Made by a program: the position numbers and the translations under genes. Positions 7,366-15,688 of a DNA stretch of 23,384 bases are shown here, in pieces. Source of the DNA: Bacillota bacterium (GTDB lineage Bacteria > Bacillota > Clostridia > Christensenellales > SZUA-584). The notes under the pieces are model-generated. The model saw only the letters and a program-made list of their open reading frames with translations, had not been told where the DNA came from and did no database searches. The stretch lies in NCBI GenBank assembly GCA_023436525.1, contig JAEZIW010000155.1:1-23384 (forward strand), read 5' to 3'. Positions within the stretch are counted from its first letter, which is position 1. Each line of letters opens with the position of its first letter.

Positions 7366-9975
7366 TTATCCCTTTTTTATTAGCTTTTTAATGCCTTTGA
7401 CGATTTCACTGACGGGAATTATCGCAAAGGCCAGCAGCGCCGTATACAGCCATTGCTCGCTCGAGAGTGCCGATACACCGAAGAATTCATTCAACGGCTT
7501 CACCCAAACAACCGCTGTTTGCAGCACTGCCGATACGATAAACGACAGATGCATCCACTTGTTTGTGAAGAACCGATGAACAACGCTTTGTGTGGCCGAG
7601 CGAATATTGAACACATGGAAAAGCTGCACCAGCCCCAGCGTTACAAACGCCATTGTTTCACCCACCAGCGGGTCACCGTATACCAAATCTCCGATAAAAT
7701 AGGCACCCAGTGTTAATATGCTCATCACAACGCCGTAGAACACGAGATTAACCGCCATGCCTTCCGCGAAAAAGCTTTGCTTCGCGTCGCGCGGCTTACG
7801 GTGCATGATGTTCGCGGGTGCGCCCTCCATGCCGATAGCCAGCGCCGGGAACGTGTCCGTCACGAGGTTGACCCACAATATCTGCACCGGAGACAGCACC
7901 GTGATACCGATCATCGTGCCGACAAACAGCGTGATGACCTCCGACAGGTTGGCGGACAGCAGGAACTGAACGGCCTTCTTTATGTTGCGGTAAATACGCC
8001 TGCCTTCTTTAACGGCCTTGACGATCGTCGCAAAATTGTCATCGGTCAGCACCATGTCCGATGCGTTTTTAGAGACCTCGGTACCCGTGATGCCCATACC
8101 GACACCGATATCAGCGGTTTTGAGCGCAGGCGCGTCGTTCACGCCGTCGCCCGTCATCGCAACAACGTTGCTTCTTGATTGAAACGCCTTGACAATGCGC
8201 ACCTTGTGCTCGGGCGCAACGCGCGCGTAAACGCGAATGTTGTCAATCTCTTTTTGCAGCGCGGCATCGTTTATAGTGTCGAGTTCACGGCCCGTGACGG
8301 CTTTGTTGTTCTCGGCCAATATGCCGAGGCGCTGTGCAATGGCCACCGCGGTTATTTTATGGTCACCTGTGATCATAACCGGCTTGATGCCTGCCTGCCT
8401 GCAAACCGAAACGGCGGCAGCGGCTTCCTCACGAGGCGGGTCGATCATGCCCGCGAGGCCGATAAACACCAGGCCGCTTTCCAGCCCTTCCGATTCCGAA
8501 GGCACCGAATGAAGCGGTTTGTACGCCGCGCCAAGCACACGCAGCGCATCCTGTGCGAACCGCTCATTGACGGCAGAAACATTCCTGCTCAATTCTTCCG
8601 TCATCGGCACAGCCGCGCCGTTTTGCGAAATGTGCGTGCAGCGAGCAAGCAGCTCGTCGGGCGCGCCTTTAACAAACAACACAGGGCTTTCCGAGCCGTT
8701 CACCGTGCTCATGAGCTTGCGTTCCGAATCGAACGGAATCTCATATGTGCGCGGCATTGATTGCTTGAGCCCGGCGGGCTGCAGCCGTACAGCGGAAAAC
8801 GCATACAGCGCCGTCTCAGTGGGGTCACCGAGCAGCTTGCCGTCCGCTTCCTTGGTATCGTTGCAGAGCAGAAAAGCCTTATCAAGCAAATCCAGCTCCG
8901 CCGCGCCGTTTACCGAAGCGGCGGCGTGCTCTTCATCGTTGTAATAAACCTTTTGCACCGTCATCTTGTTCTGCGTCAGTGTGCCGGTTTTGTCCGAACA
9001 GATCACACTTGTGCTCCCAAGCGTCTCCACGGCGGGCAGCTTGCGCACGATCGCGCCGTTGCGTGACATCTTTTGCACACCCATTGTGAGCTGCAGCGTT
9101 ACCACGGTGGCCAGCCCCTCCGGAATGGCCGCCACGGCCAGGCTCACCGCCACGAGGAACATGTCAAACGCTTGACGCCCCGTCAGCACGCCGATGGCAA
9201 AAACAACGGCCGCCACAGCCAGCACCGCGATAGACAGCACCTTAGAGAGTGAGTTGAGCCGCCGCTGCAGCGGCGTTTCGCTTTCCTTGGCGGCACCCAG
9301 CGCGCTGGCGATTTTGCCGATCTCTGTGCTCATGCCCGTTAAACAAACCACGCCTTTGCCGCGTCCATATGTCACGCTGGTGCCCGAATACGCCATATTG
9401 ATGCGGTCGGCCAGTGCGTCATCCTCGTTCAGCTGAGCTTTTGCGTCCTTCTCCACCGGAACGGATTCACCGGTGAGCGGTGCTTCCTCAATTTTCAGCG
9501 ACGCGGTTTCAATCAGGCGGATATCGGCGGGCACATGGTCGCCCGCTTCGAGCAGCACGATATCACCCTGCACAAGGTCTGTCGCTTTTACAAACTTAAC
9601 GGCACCGCCGCGAATCACGTTGGCTCCCGGCGCGGCCATCTTTTTCAGCGCATCCAGCGCGGCTTCGGCGCGCGCCTCCTGCACAGTACCCATCACCGCG
9701 TTCAGTAGGATAACGGCGAATATGATGACGGCATCCGGCACTTCGCCCAAAATGGCGCTGACCAGCGCAGCGGCCAGCAGCACAATAATCATCAGGTTTT
9801 TAAACTGGCTTAATATGATTCCCGCCAGTGTTTTTTTGCTTGCTTCCTTTAATACATTGGCGCCATGCTCGGCGAGCCTTTGCGCAGCCTCGGCTTCCGA
9901 CAGCCCATCCTTTGTTGTGGCATACGCCGCAAATATCTGCTCTTCTCCCATCACATGGGGCTGTTCTTGTTTCAT
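7366..9975 (-). CDS. P-type Ca2+-translocating ATPase (type II, PMCA/SERCA-like)
   Basis: This is an 869-residue type IIA/B cation pump. An N-terminal cation-ATPase domain is followed by the actuator motif TGES (168-171), the M4 motif PEGL (285-288, Glu286), the phosphorylation motif DKTGTLT (Asp328), the nucleotide domain, and the hinge TGDGVNDAP (608-616). M5 keeps Asn676 and Glu679; M6 keeps Asn703, Thr706 and Asp707, all matching calcium ligands of SERCA. In M8 the SERCA site-I glutamate appears to be replaced by Gln784 (in VQLFHVFN), as in plasma-membrane pumps, so one Ca2+ per ATP is plausible. The ATG at 9975 has GGAGA six bases upstream. It should export Ca2+ from the cytoplasm, although Mn2+ transport by relatives cannot be excluded. 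Confidence 0.93.
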   Translation of the reverse strand: MKQEQPHVMGEEQIFAAYATTKDGLSEAEAAQRLAEHGANVLKEASKKTLAGIILSQFKNLMIIVLLAAALVSAILGEVPDAVIIFAVILLNAVMGTVQEARAEAALDALKKMAAPGANVIRGGAVKFVKATDLVQGDIVLLEAGDHVPADIRLIETASLKIEEAPLTGESVPVEKDAKAQLNEDDALADRINMAYSGTSVTYGRGKGVVCLTGMSTEIGKIASALGAAKESETPLQRRLNSLSKVLSIAVLAVAAVVFAIGVLTGRQAFDMFLVAVSLAVAAIPEGLATVVTLQLTMGVQKMSRNGAIVRKLPAVETLGSTSVICSDKTGTLTQNKMTVQKVYYNDEEHAAASVNGAAELDLLDKAFLLCNDTKEADGKLLGDPTETALYAFSAVRLQPAGLKQSMPRTYEIPFDSERKLMSTVNGSESPVLFVKGAPDELLARCTHISQNGAAVPMTEELSRNVSAVNERFAQDALRVLGAAYKPLHSVPSESEGLESGLVFIGLAGMIDPPREEAAAAVSVCRQAGIKPVMITGDHKITAVAIAQRLGILAENNKAVTGRELDTINDAALQKEIDNIRVYARVAPEHKVRIVKAFQSRSNVVAMTGDGVNDAPALKTADIGVGMGITGTEVSKNASDMVLTDDNFATIVKAVKEGRRIYRNIKKAVQFLLSANLSEVITLFVGTMIGITVLSPVQILWVNLVTDTFPALAIGMEGAPANIMHRKPRDAKQSFFAEGMAVNLVFYGVVMSILTLGAYFIGDLVYGDPLVGETMAFVTLGLVQLFHVFNIRSATQSVVHRFFTNKWMHLSFIVSAVLQTAVVWVKPLNEFFGVSALSSEQWLYTALLAFAIIPVSEIVKGIKKLIKKG

Positions 9976-10035
9976 TCTCGTCTCCAGCTTGGTATTCTTG
10001 GCGCAAGCGCCTTAATTTCATATAATAATGAAAAC

Positions 10036-10065
10036 ATTGTAATTGTACCGCTTCTTCTTTGTCAA
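10036..10065 (-). promoter_or_regulatory. Sigma-A promoter of the Ca2+ ATPase gene
   Basis: On the minus strand TTGACA (10065-10060) and TACAAT (10041-10036) are separated by 18 nt. The start should lie near 10030, giving a leader of about 55 nt. In the leader GGCG-CUUG-CGCC (10011-10000) forms a compact hairpin. TTTCAT/ATGAAA (10033-10016) could form another at the very 5' end. The leader is too short for a yybP-ykoY manganese riboswitch. Confidence 0.78.
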
Positions 10066-10405
10066 TACGAAAGAGGGGTATGCGCCCATATATCAGCATA
10101 CGAACACCGGCAGCGTTTAGCACGGGTTGTTTCGCAACGGCATAGGGACTCCTGCTTGTCTATTGAGACGTCTTTCCTATTTTAAACCTGAAAGGAGCAA
10201 TATAACCGCGGCGATTACACGTATGCCACCCAAAAAGTCTTCGATCAAGCTGTTATGTTACATGCACGCTCAGAAACAGCGAATCTGTTGCCTTTCATGC
10301 TGCTATTTTTCATATTTTTCTGTAAAAAACACGGTCATAAAACCGGGCACCGGCTGTTTTCACCTCAACCGCGCAGCATTTTCGCCCACTTTTTTGGTTC
10401 AGCGT
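10066..10405. other. Intergenic region between divergent promoters, nothing recognised
   Basis: About 340 bases lie between the ATPase promoter and the dnaD promoter. Open frames cross it, the longest at 10127-10474 on the plus strand. That frame has a cysteine- and lysine-rich, unconvincing product and runs into the dnaD promoter. I see no RNA gene, repeat or operator. Confidence 0.6.
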
Positions 10406-10434
10406 TTGACCTCTTCACGCACCTGTCGTATACT
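10406..10434 (+). promoter_or_regulatory. Sigma-A promoter of the dnaD-dnaI-pepF unit
   Basis: TTGACC (10406-10411) and TATACT (10429-10434) are separated by 17 nt. The predicted start near 10441 leaves a leader of about 110 nt before the ATG at 10552. Confidence 0.72.
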
Positions 10435-10551
10435 ATCAAAGACGAAATATATCCTCGCTGACACAGCCGGATAAATCATGCGTAGAAGCCGCCTGACATA
10501 AACAAGCCGCTTTTGCGCTTTTCACTCAATAAGCGAAAAAAGGAGCCGGAC

Positions 10552-11976
10552 ATGCAGCTGCAGCTTAAAAACCATACCGCCGAAACACCGGTGCCCAACC
10601 GGTTTATCGACTGCTGCATCGACGCACCCGATGGGTTTATTAAAGCCTATTTGCTGTTGTTAAAGCACAGCACCGCCTCCGCCTCAGTTGATTTCAGCCG
10701 TTTGTGCCAGCAGCTCAATATGAGCATGGAAGATGTCCTCAGCGCGTTTGAGTACTGGCAAAAGCAGGGTGTTGCACGCGTTGTCAACGGCAAAGCGATG
10801 TGCATCGAATTCGGCGATTTCTCCATGCCCGCCGCCGCTGCTGACGACAACCTTTACACCGAGCGCGAGTTCAACCGGATGCTGCAAACGCTTTTCGGTG
10901 CGCGGCAGCTCTCTCCGCACGACTATTTAAGAATATACGACTACACCGATACCTTCGGCCTTGATAAAAAGGTGGTTTTGAAGCTGGTGGAATACTGCGT
11001 TTTGCTCAAAGGACGACGCGTATCCATCACCTATATCGACAGCGTGGCCAAAACATGGGCCGACGAGAAAATTGATACCGAAGAAAAGGCACAAGGCTAT
11101 ATCGAGTGGCAGCAGATGGAATCGTCCGGCGTGATGGATGTGTTAAAGCAGCTCTCGCTATCCGGCCGCAGACCCACCAAGGACGAATTCGCGCTGTTTC
11201 AAAAATGGACGCAGGAATGGGGCTTTACAACAGATGCGGTGCTGACCGCCTGTGCGCAGACCACCGCCGCACGGGAGCCGAGCTTTAAATATCTTGATAA
11301 AATACTCGAGCGGCTGAAAAGCCGAGGTCTGACAACGTCGAGGACGATCACCGAGTCTCACACCAAAACCGAGCAGGAAACGTCCTCACTCAAGGAAATC
11401 ATGCATCTTTTGGGTGAGCCGTCGCTCAAGCCTTCGTTTGAGCACGAAAGCCTGTACCAAAAGTGGACAACCGTTTATGGCTTTGACAAGCCGATGCTGA
11501 TTCTGGCCGCCAAGCAGGTGGGCGCACGCGGCAAAAGGCCGTTTGCGGCACTGGACGAGCTGCTGACCGACTGGTACAACAACCGCGTCGTCACCATCGC
11601 ACAGGCCAATGCACATATTGCGGCGCAAAAAGAGCTGGATGCGCGCATCGTCACGGTGTTTGATCAGGCGGGTATCGCCAAATCGCCGACGGAGGCACAC
11701 CGCAAAATCTACGCACGCTGGAACGGCGAATGGGGCATCGCGCACGACGCGATACTGCTGGCTGCCGATGTCAGTACACTGTCGGACAAGCCTTATTCGT
11801 ATCTGAACTCGATACTGACCAACTGGCATAACCGGGATGTGAAAACGCTGGCCGACGCGCAGCGTGAAATGAAAAAGCACAGCGAAACGTACACAGCCGT
11901 ACGCGAATCGTTTGAACGCCCGGTGGAAAACTACGACCATCTCGCCGTCAATCTATTTGAGGACGAAGGAGCATAA
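10552..11976 (+). CDS. DnaD-like primosome protein with four tandem DnaD C-domain-like repeats
   Basis: This 474-residue protein belongs to the DnaD/DnaB family that helps load the replicative helicase in Bacillota. Residues about 17-90 resemble the winged-helix N-domain (DGFIKAYLLLLKH, LCQQLNMSMEDVLSAFEYWQ). Four helical repeats of the DnaD C-domain type follow, near 104-185, 193-268, 279-357 and 362-440. Each has a W/Y-x-x-x-[WFY]-G-[FIL] element (WTQEWGF, WTTVYGF, WNGEWGI; degenerate YTDTFGL) and, about 25 residues on, a Y/F-x-x-[LI] plus [IL]-x-x-W/L element (YIDSVAKTW, YLDKILERL, YLNSILTNW). Most family members carry one or two. I chose the ATG at 10552 because AAGGAG lies 7 nt upstream; an ATG 13 codons earlier has no binding site. 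Its stop overlaps the helicase-loader start by 1 nt. Confidence 0.88.
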   Translation: MQLQLKNHTAETPVPNRFIDCCIDAPDGFIKAYLLLLKHSTASASVDFSRLCQQLNMSMEDVLSAFEYWQKQGVARVVNGKAMCIEFGDFSMPAAAADDNLYTEREFNRMLQTLFGARQLSPHDYLRIYDYTDTFGLDKKVVLKLVEYCVLLKGRRVSITYIDSVAKTWADEKIDTEEKAQGYIEWQQMESSGVMDVLKQLSLSGRRPTKDEFALFQKWTQEWGFTTDAVLTACAQTTAAREPSFKYLDKILERLKSRGLTTSRTITESHTKTEQETSSLKEIMHLLGEPSLKPSFEHESLYQKWTTVYGFDKPMLILAAKQVGARGKRPFAALDELLTDWYNNRVVTIAQANAHIAAQKELDARIVTVFDQAGIAKSPTEAHRKIYARWNGEWGIAHDAILLAADVSTLSDKPYSYLNSILTNWHNRDVKTLADAQREMKKHSETYTAVRESFERPVENYDHLAVNLFEDEGA

Positions 11977-12902
11977 TGAGTATTTCCGATGTGCTGGCGG
12001 AATACAGCCGTATTCGGCAGCAAAACGAGAATGAAACAAACCGCCGCAGAGACGAGGTGTTCTCTTCAATCCCGGCTCTCGCAGCGATAAATCAGCAGCT
12101 CGAAGCGCTGCTGATCGCGCGCCCGAGGCTGCGCCTTAAGGGCGAGCCGGATGGCAGCACGCAAATTGCAGCGCTGCGCGCGCAGTGTACCGCATTGCTG
12201 ACCGGCGCGGGCTATGCTGCCGATTACCTGTCCCCCGTTTATTCATGCCCGCTTTGCCGCGACACGGGCGTTTTAGCGGACGCCACGCATTGCGGCTGTT
12301 TTAAAAAGCGCGTTTTAGAAGACAAGCTGGATGCCGCGCGCTTAACCGACGATGCCGTCAGCTTCGAAAAGTTCGACCTGAATCGATTCGGCACAGAACC
12401 GATTGAAAACGGAAAGTCTCAGCGTGATATGATGCAGCGCATCCGTGAGCTTTGCGAAGCTTACGCGGACAGCTTCCCCGCATGTTCCTCGCTGCTGCTG
12501 CTTTCGGGTAGCGTGGGGCTTGGCAAAACATATATCTCCAAGTGCATCATGCGCCGCGTGATTGAGCGCGGCTTCACAGCGGCAAGCTTTACGGCATACC
12601 GCCTCTTTTCTTTGTTTCACCAGCACCGGCTCGGCGAGGAAGTGGACCTTGACCCGATACTTGAAGTGCCGCTGCTTATCATCGATGATATCGGCACCGA
12701 ACCGATGACCAAAAACGTCACCAAGGAATATTTCTTCGATTTGATCAACGAACGCAGCGCGGCAGGCCGTAAAACCGTTATTGCCACCAACCTTGGCTTT
12801 CATGCCCTGGATGAGCGCTATGGCGAACGCATTTTTTCGCGTTTGATGGATGCACGTTTTTCTCAAAAGATACTGTTTAAGGGCAAAGACATACGGTATT
12901 AG
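11976..12902 (+). CDS. DnaI/DnaC-like AAA+ helicase loader
   Basis: This 308-residue ATPase should deliver the replicative helicase DnaB/DnaC to DNA together with the DnaD-like protein. A helical N-terminal region is followed by a putative zinc site, CPLC at 91-94 and CGC at 106-108, as in DnaI-type loaders. The AAA+ core has Walker A GSVGLGKT (178-185), Walker B LLIIDD (233-238), sensor-1 TN (271-272) and a YGERIFSRL segment holding likely arginine-finger residues Arg285 and Arg289. The start codon shares one base with the upstream stop (TAATG), which signals coupled translation and a joint function. Confidence 0.92.
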   Translation: MSISDVLAEYSRIRQQNENETNRRRDEVFSSIPALAAINQQLEALLIARPRLRLKGEPDGSTQIAALRAQCTALLTGAGYAADYLSPVYSCPLCRDTGVLADATHCGCFKKRVLEDKLDAARLTDDAVSFEKFDLNRFGTEPIENGKSQRDMMQRIRELCEAYADSFPACSSLLLLSGSVGLGKTYISKCIMRRVIERGFTAASFTAYRLFSLFHQHRLGEEVDLDPILEVPLLIIDDIGTEPMTKNVTKEYFFDLINERSAAGRKTVIATNLGFHALDERYGERIFSRLMDARFSQKILFKGKDIRY

Positions 12903-12953
12903 GCTCTCAAACAGGGCATAATGATAGGCATAAGAAAGTTCGGGAGGACCACC

Positions 12954-14735
12954 ATGAAACGCAGCGAAATAGACGACAAGTACAAATGGAATTTAACCGA
13001 TATCTACGCATCAAACGACGAGTGGGAGAAAGATTTTGCGAAGCTTCAGGGCCTGCTGCCCACCGTGAAGGATTTAAAACAGGGTTTTGCGGACAGCGCA
13101 AAAAATCTGTCAACATCGCTCCAGCGTATTGATGAGCTGTCACTGATGTGCGAGCGGCTGTACGTTTACGCCAAGATGCACCGCGACGAAGACAACGCCG
13201 CAACGCTTTATCAAGCCATGACTGACCGTGCGATGTCGCTGTATGTCGCGGTATCGGGTGAAGCGTCGTTCGTGGCCCCCGCCTTGCTGGCCCAAAGCGA
13301 AGAAACACTGGAGGGCTACTTAAAGGAGGAGCCATCACTCGCACCCTACGCCTTTATGATTCGCGACGTGATGCGCCAAAAACAGCATGTGCTCAGTGAA
13401 GGCGAGGAAAAGCTGCTTTCAATGAGCAGTGATTTTGCCTCGGGTATCCGCGACATATTCACAATGCTCGACAATGTTGATTTGAAATTCGGCACCGTGA
13501 CCACGCCCGAGGGCCCCGTGCAATTGACGCACGCCAAGTTTATCGAGCTGATGCAGCACCGTAACCGCAACGTCAGAAAAGAAGCGTTTGAAACGTATTA
13601 CAGCGCTTTTAAGGGCATGATAAACACCATTGCAACCACTTACGCCACCAGCGTTAAGAAAGACGTGTATTACGCGCGCGTGCGCCAATACGAAAGCGCA
13701 CTGAGTAAAGCGCTTTTCGGAGACAACGTGCCCGTTTCGCTCTACGACGGCCTGATCAGCGCCATACATGACAACCTTGATATCATGTACGATTATATCG
13801 ACACGCGCCGCAGAATTCTCGGCCTTAATGAAATGGCGATGTACGACGTGTATGTGCCGCTGATTCCTGACACGGGTAAAAAATACAGCTTTGAGGCTGC
13901 GATGGACATGGTTTTTGAGGCACTCGCGCCGATGGGCAACGATTATATCGCTTTGTTAAAGCGCGCCTACCACGAAAACTGGATTGACGTTTTCGAAAAC
14001 GAAGGCAAAACGAGCGGCGCTTATTCGTGGGGGGCCTACGGCACACACCCGTATGTACTGCTGAACCACCGCAGCGATTTAGACAGCGTGTATACCATTG
14101 CGCATGAACTGGGGCACGCGCTGCATTCGTATTATTCCGATGAGAGCCAGCCGTTTGCGCTCGCCTCGTACACCATTTTTGTCGCCGAGGTCGCGTCTAC
14201 GGTGAACGAAGTGCTGTTAACGCTGCACTTGCTGAAAACTGGCGACGACGCGCTGAAGAAATACGTGCTCAATCATTATCTCGATCAATTCCGCACCACC
14301 GTGCTTCGGCAAACGATGTTTGCCGAGTTCGAGCGCATTTCTCATGCGATGTGCGAATCGGGCGAGCCGCTCACGGGCGAAGCGCTGTCTCAAAAATACG
14401 CGGAGCTGAATAAGCTATATTATGGTGAGGGCATTCAAACATGCGACACCATCGCCATTGAATGGGCGCGTATACCGCATTTCTACAACGCGTTTTATGT
14501 GTATAAATACGCCACAGGCTTCAGCTCAGCCGTCATGATCGCAACGGGTATTTTCGAGAAACGGCCCGGCGTGCGTGAGGCGTACCTTGAGTTTTTGAAG
14601 AGCGGCGGCAGCGATTTTCCGCTCGCGCTGCTTAAAAAGGCGGGTGTCGATTTCGAGGAAGGCGCGCCGGTTCAGGCAGCGATGGACGTTTTCCGCAAAA
14701 CGCTCGGTGAGTTTAAAAAGGTGATGAACGTATGA
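12954..14735 (+). CDS. pepF: Oligoendopeptidase F (M3 family zinc metallopeptidase)
   Basis: This 593-residue cytoplasmic peptidase should cleave short oligopeptides. The zinc-binding motif HELGH is at 384-388 (IAHELGHALHSYY). The third zinc ligand is the expected glutamate in the VAEVASTVNEVLL segment some 25-30 residues later. The C-terminal substrate-binding segment HFYNAFYVYKYATG and the length match PepF. The ATG at 12954 has GGGAGG eight bases upstream; the frame continues 11 codons earlier without a binding site. It starts 51 nt after the helicase-loader stop with no terminator between, so it may be read from the dnaD promoter. There is no signal peptide. Confidence 0.95.
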   Translation: MKRSEIDDKYKWNLTDIYASNDEWEKDFAKLQGLLPTVKDLKQGFADSAKNLSTSLQRIDELSLMCERLYVYAKMHRDEDNAATLYQAMTDRAMSLYVAVSGEASFVAPALLAQSEETLEGYLKEEPSLAPYAFMIRDVMRQKQHVLSEGEEKLLSMSSDFASGIRDIFTMLDNVDLKFGTVTTPEGPVQLTHAKFIELMQHRNRNVRKEAFETYYSAFKGMINTIATTYATSVKKDVYYARVRQYESALSKALFGDNVPVSLYDGLISAIHDNLDIMYDYIDTRRRILGLNEMAMYDVYVPLIPDTGKKYSFEAAMDMVFEALAPMGNDYIALLKRAYHENWIDVFENEGKTSGAYSWGAYGTHPYVLLNHRSDLDSVYTIAHELGHALHSYYSDESQPFALASYTIFVAEVASTVNEVLLTLHLLKTGDDALKKYVLNHYLDQFRTTVLRQTMFAEFERISHAMCESGEPLTGEALSQKYAELNKLYYGEGIQTCDTIAIEWARIPHFYNAFYVYKYATGFSSAVMIATGIFEKRPGVREAYLEFLKSGGSDFPLALLKKAGVDFEEGAPVQAAMDVFRKTLGEFKKVMNV

Positions 14736-14771
14736 AAAAAGTTTATCATTTCCTTTTTCGCCCGAATAGGC

Positions 14772-14777
14772 TATAAT
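14772..14777 (+). promoter_or_regulatory. -10 element of a promoter for the isomerase/epimerase gene
   Basis: A perfect TATAAT lies 36 bases after the pepF stop. The -35 is weak: TTTCCT (14749-14754) at 17-nt spacing. The start would be near 14784, giving a 40-nt leader. Confidence 0.5.
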
Positions 14778-14823
14778 ACACCTGTGCCTAAGCATTGCTG
14801 TTATTTAAAGGAGGCCGTACCAC

Positions 14824-15612
14824 ATGAAGATCAGCTTTTCCACTCTCGGATGCCCCGAATGGTCGTTTTCGGAAATTGTATCCGTTGCTTCCGACCTTGG
14901 TTACAACGGCATTGAAATCAGAGGAATACAAAACGAGCTTTTCGCTCCTTCCATGGAGCTGTTTTCTGCCAGCCACATTGAAGACACAAAAAAGACGCTT
15001 TCGCGCTTATCGCTTGAGATACCGTGCCTCACATCCGCGTGCAACCTGAATGAAGAAGCAGATATTGAAAAAGCCAAAGCCTACATTGATACCGCAAGTG
15101 TGCTCGGCACACCGTATATCCGCGTTCTCGGCGATTTATCCCCCGCGCCGTCCGCCGATGTGAGCCTCAAAGAGATCACCTCCAACTTAGAAGAAATTGC
15201 GTCCTACGGAAAAAGCAAAAACGTGATGCCGCTTGTGGAAACCAACGGATTCTTTGCGAAAACCAAATCCTTGGGGGCTATGCTTAAATCGTTTGGCCAC
15301 CCGAATGTGGGCATACTTTTTGACATCAATCATCCATACCGTTTCTTCGGCGAAGAGCCTGCCTATACCATCGACAACTTAGGGCCGTTCATCAAGCACG
15401 TGCATATCAAAGATTCCGTGATGGAAGGCAAAAGCATTCGCTACAAGATGGTGGGAGAAGGCGATCTGCCTGTCGCAAAAACGATCAAGCTTCTTGAAAA
15501 AGCGGGTTTTGAAGGATACTATTCGCTCGAATGGGTCAAGCGCTGGGATCTGTCGCTCGAAGAGCCGGGCATTGCATTCGCACAGTACATGGAGTTTATG
15601 GAAACACTCTAG
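14824..15612 (+). CDS. Sugar phosphate isomerase/epimerase (AP endonuclease 2-like TIM barrel)
   Basis: This 262-residue protein of the xylose isomerase-like TIM-barrel superfamily begins MKISFSTLGCPEWSF and continues GYNGIEIRG, both typical of the family. Likely divalent-metal ligands are Glu139 (LVETNG), Asp167 (FDINHP), His192 or His194 (HVHIKD) and Glu236 (SLEWVKRW). Such enzymes isomerise or epimerise sugars or inositol derivatives. The substrate cannot be read from the sequence and no sugar transporter or kinase is adjacent. An AAAGGAGG ribosome binding site lies 9 nt before the ATG. The gene has its own -10 element and an intrinsic terminator, so it is probably monocistronic. Confidence 0.85.
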   Translation: MKISFSTLGCPEWSFSEIVSVASDLGYNGIEIRGIQNELFAPSMELFSASHIEDTKKTLSRLSLEIPCLTSACNLNEEADIEKAKAYIDTASVLGTPYIRVLGDLSPAPSADVSLKEITSNLEEIASYGKSKNVMPLVETNGFFAKTKSLGAMLKSFGHPNVGILFDINHPYRFFGEEPAYTIDNLGPFIKHVHIKDSVMEGKSIRYKMVGEGDLPVAKTIKLLEKAGFEGYYSLEWVKRWDLSLEEPGIAFAQYMEFMETL

Positions 15613-15625
15613 ATAGATTAACCGG

Positions 15626-15653
15626 CGGGAGGGAAAAGCACCTCCCGTTTTTT
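15626..15653 (+). terminator. Intrinsic terminator after the isomerase/epimerase gene
   Basis: CGGGAGG (15626-15632) pairs with CCTCCCG (15641-15647) around an 8-nt loop and is followed by six T. The stem starts 14 bases after the stop codon. Confidence 0.92.
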
Positions 15654-15688
15654 ATAGGCTTATTTATACACTTTGAAAGGAACATGTC

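Noticed and set aside
8179..8760. Plus-strand open frame of 193 codons opposite the Ca2+ ATPase
   Set aside because: Antisense shadow of a gene with intact catalytic motifs; the product is rich in Arg/His/Asn and lacks any domain.
9976..10030. yybP-ykoY manganese riboswitch ahead of the P-type ATPase
   Set aside because: The leader is only about 55 nt and lacks the conserved riboswitch core; it has only small hairpins.
10127..10474. Plus-strand open frame of 115 codons upstream of dnaD
   Set aside because: It overlaps the dnaD promoter, has no usable binding site at its first ATG, and has no recognisable product.
12342..12866. Minus-strand open frame of 174 codons opposite the helicase loader
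   Set aside because: Antisense shadow of a gene with Walker A, Walker B and sensor motifs.
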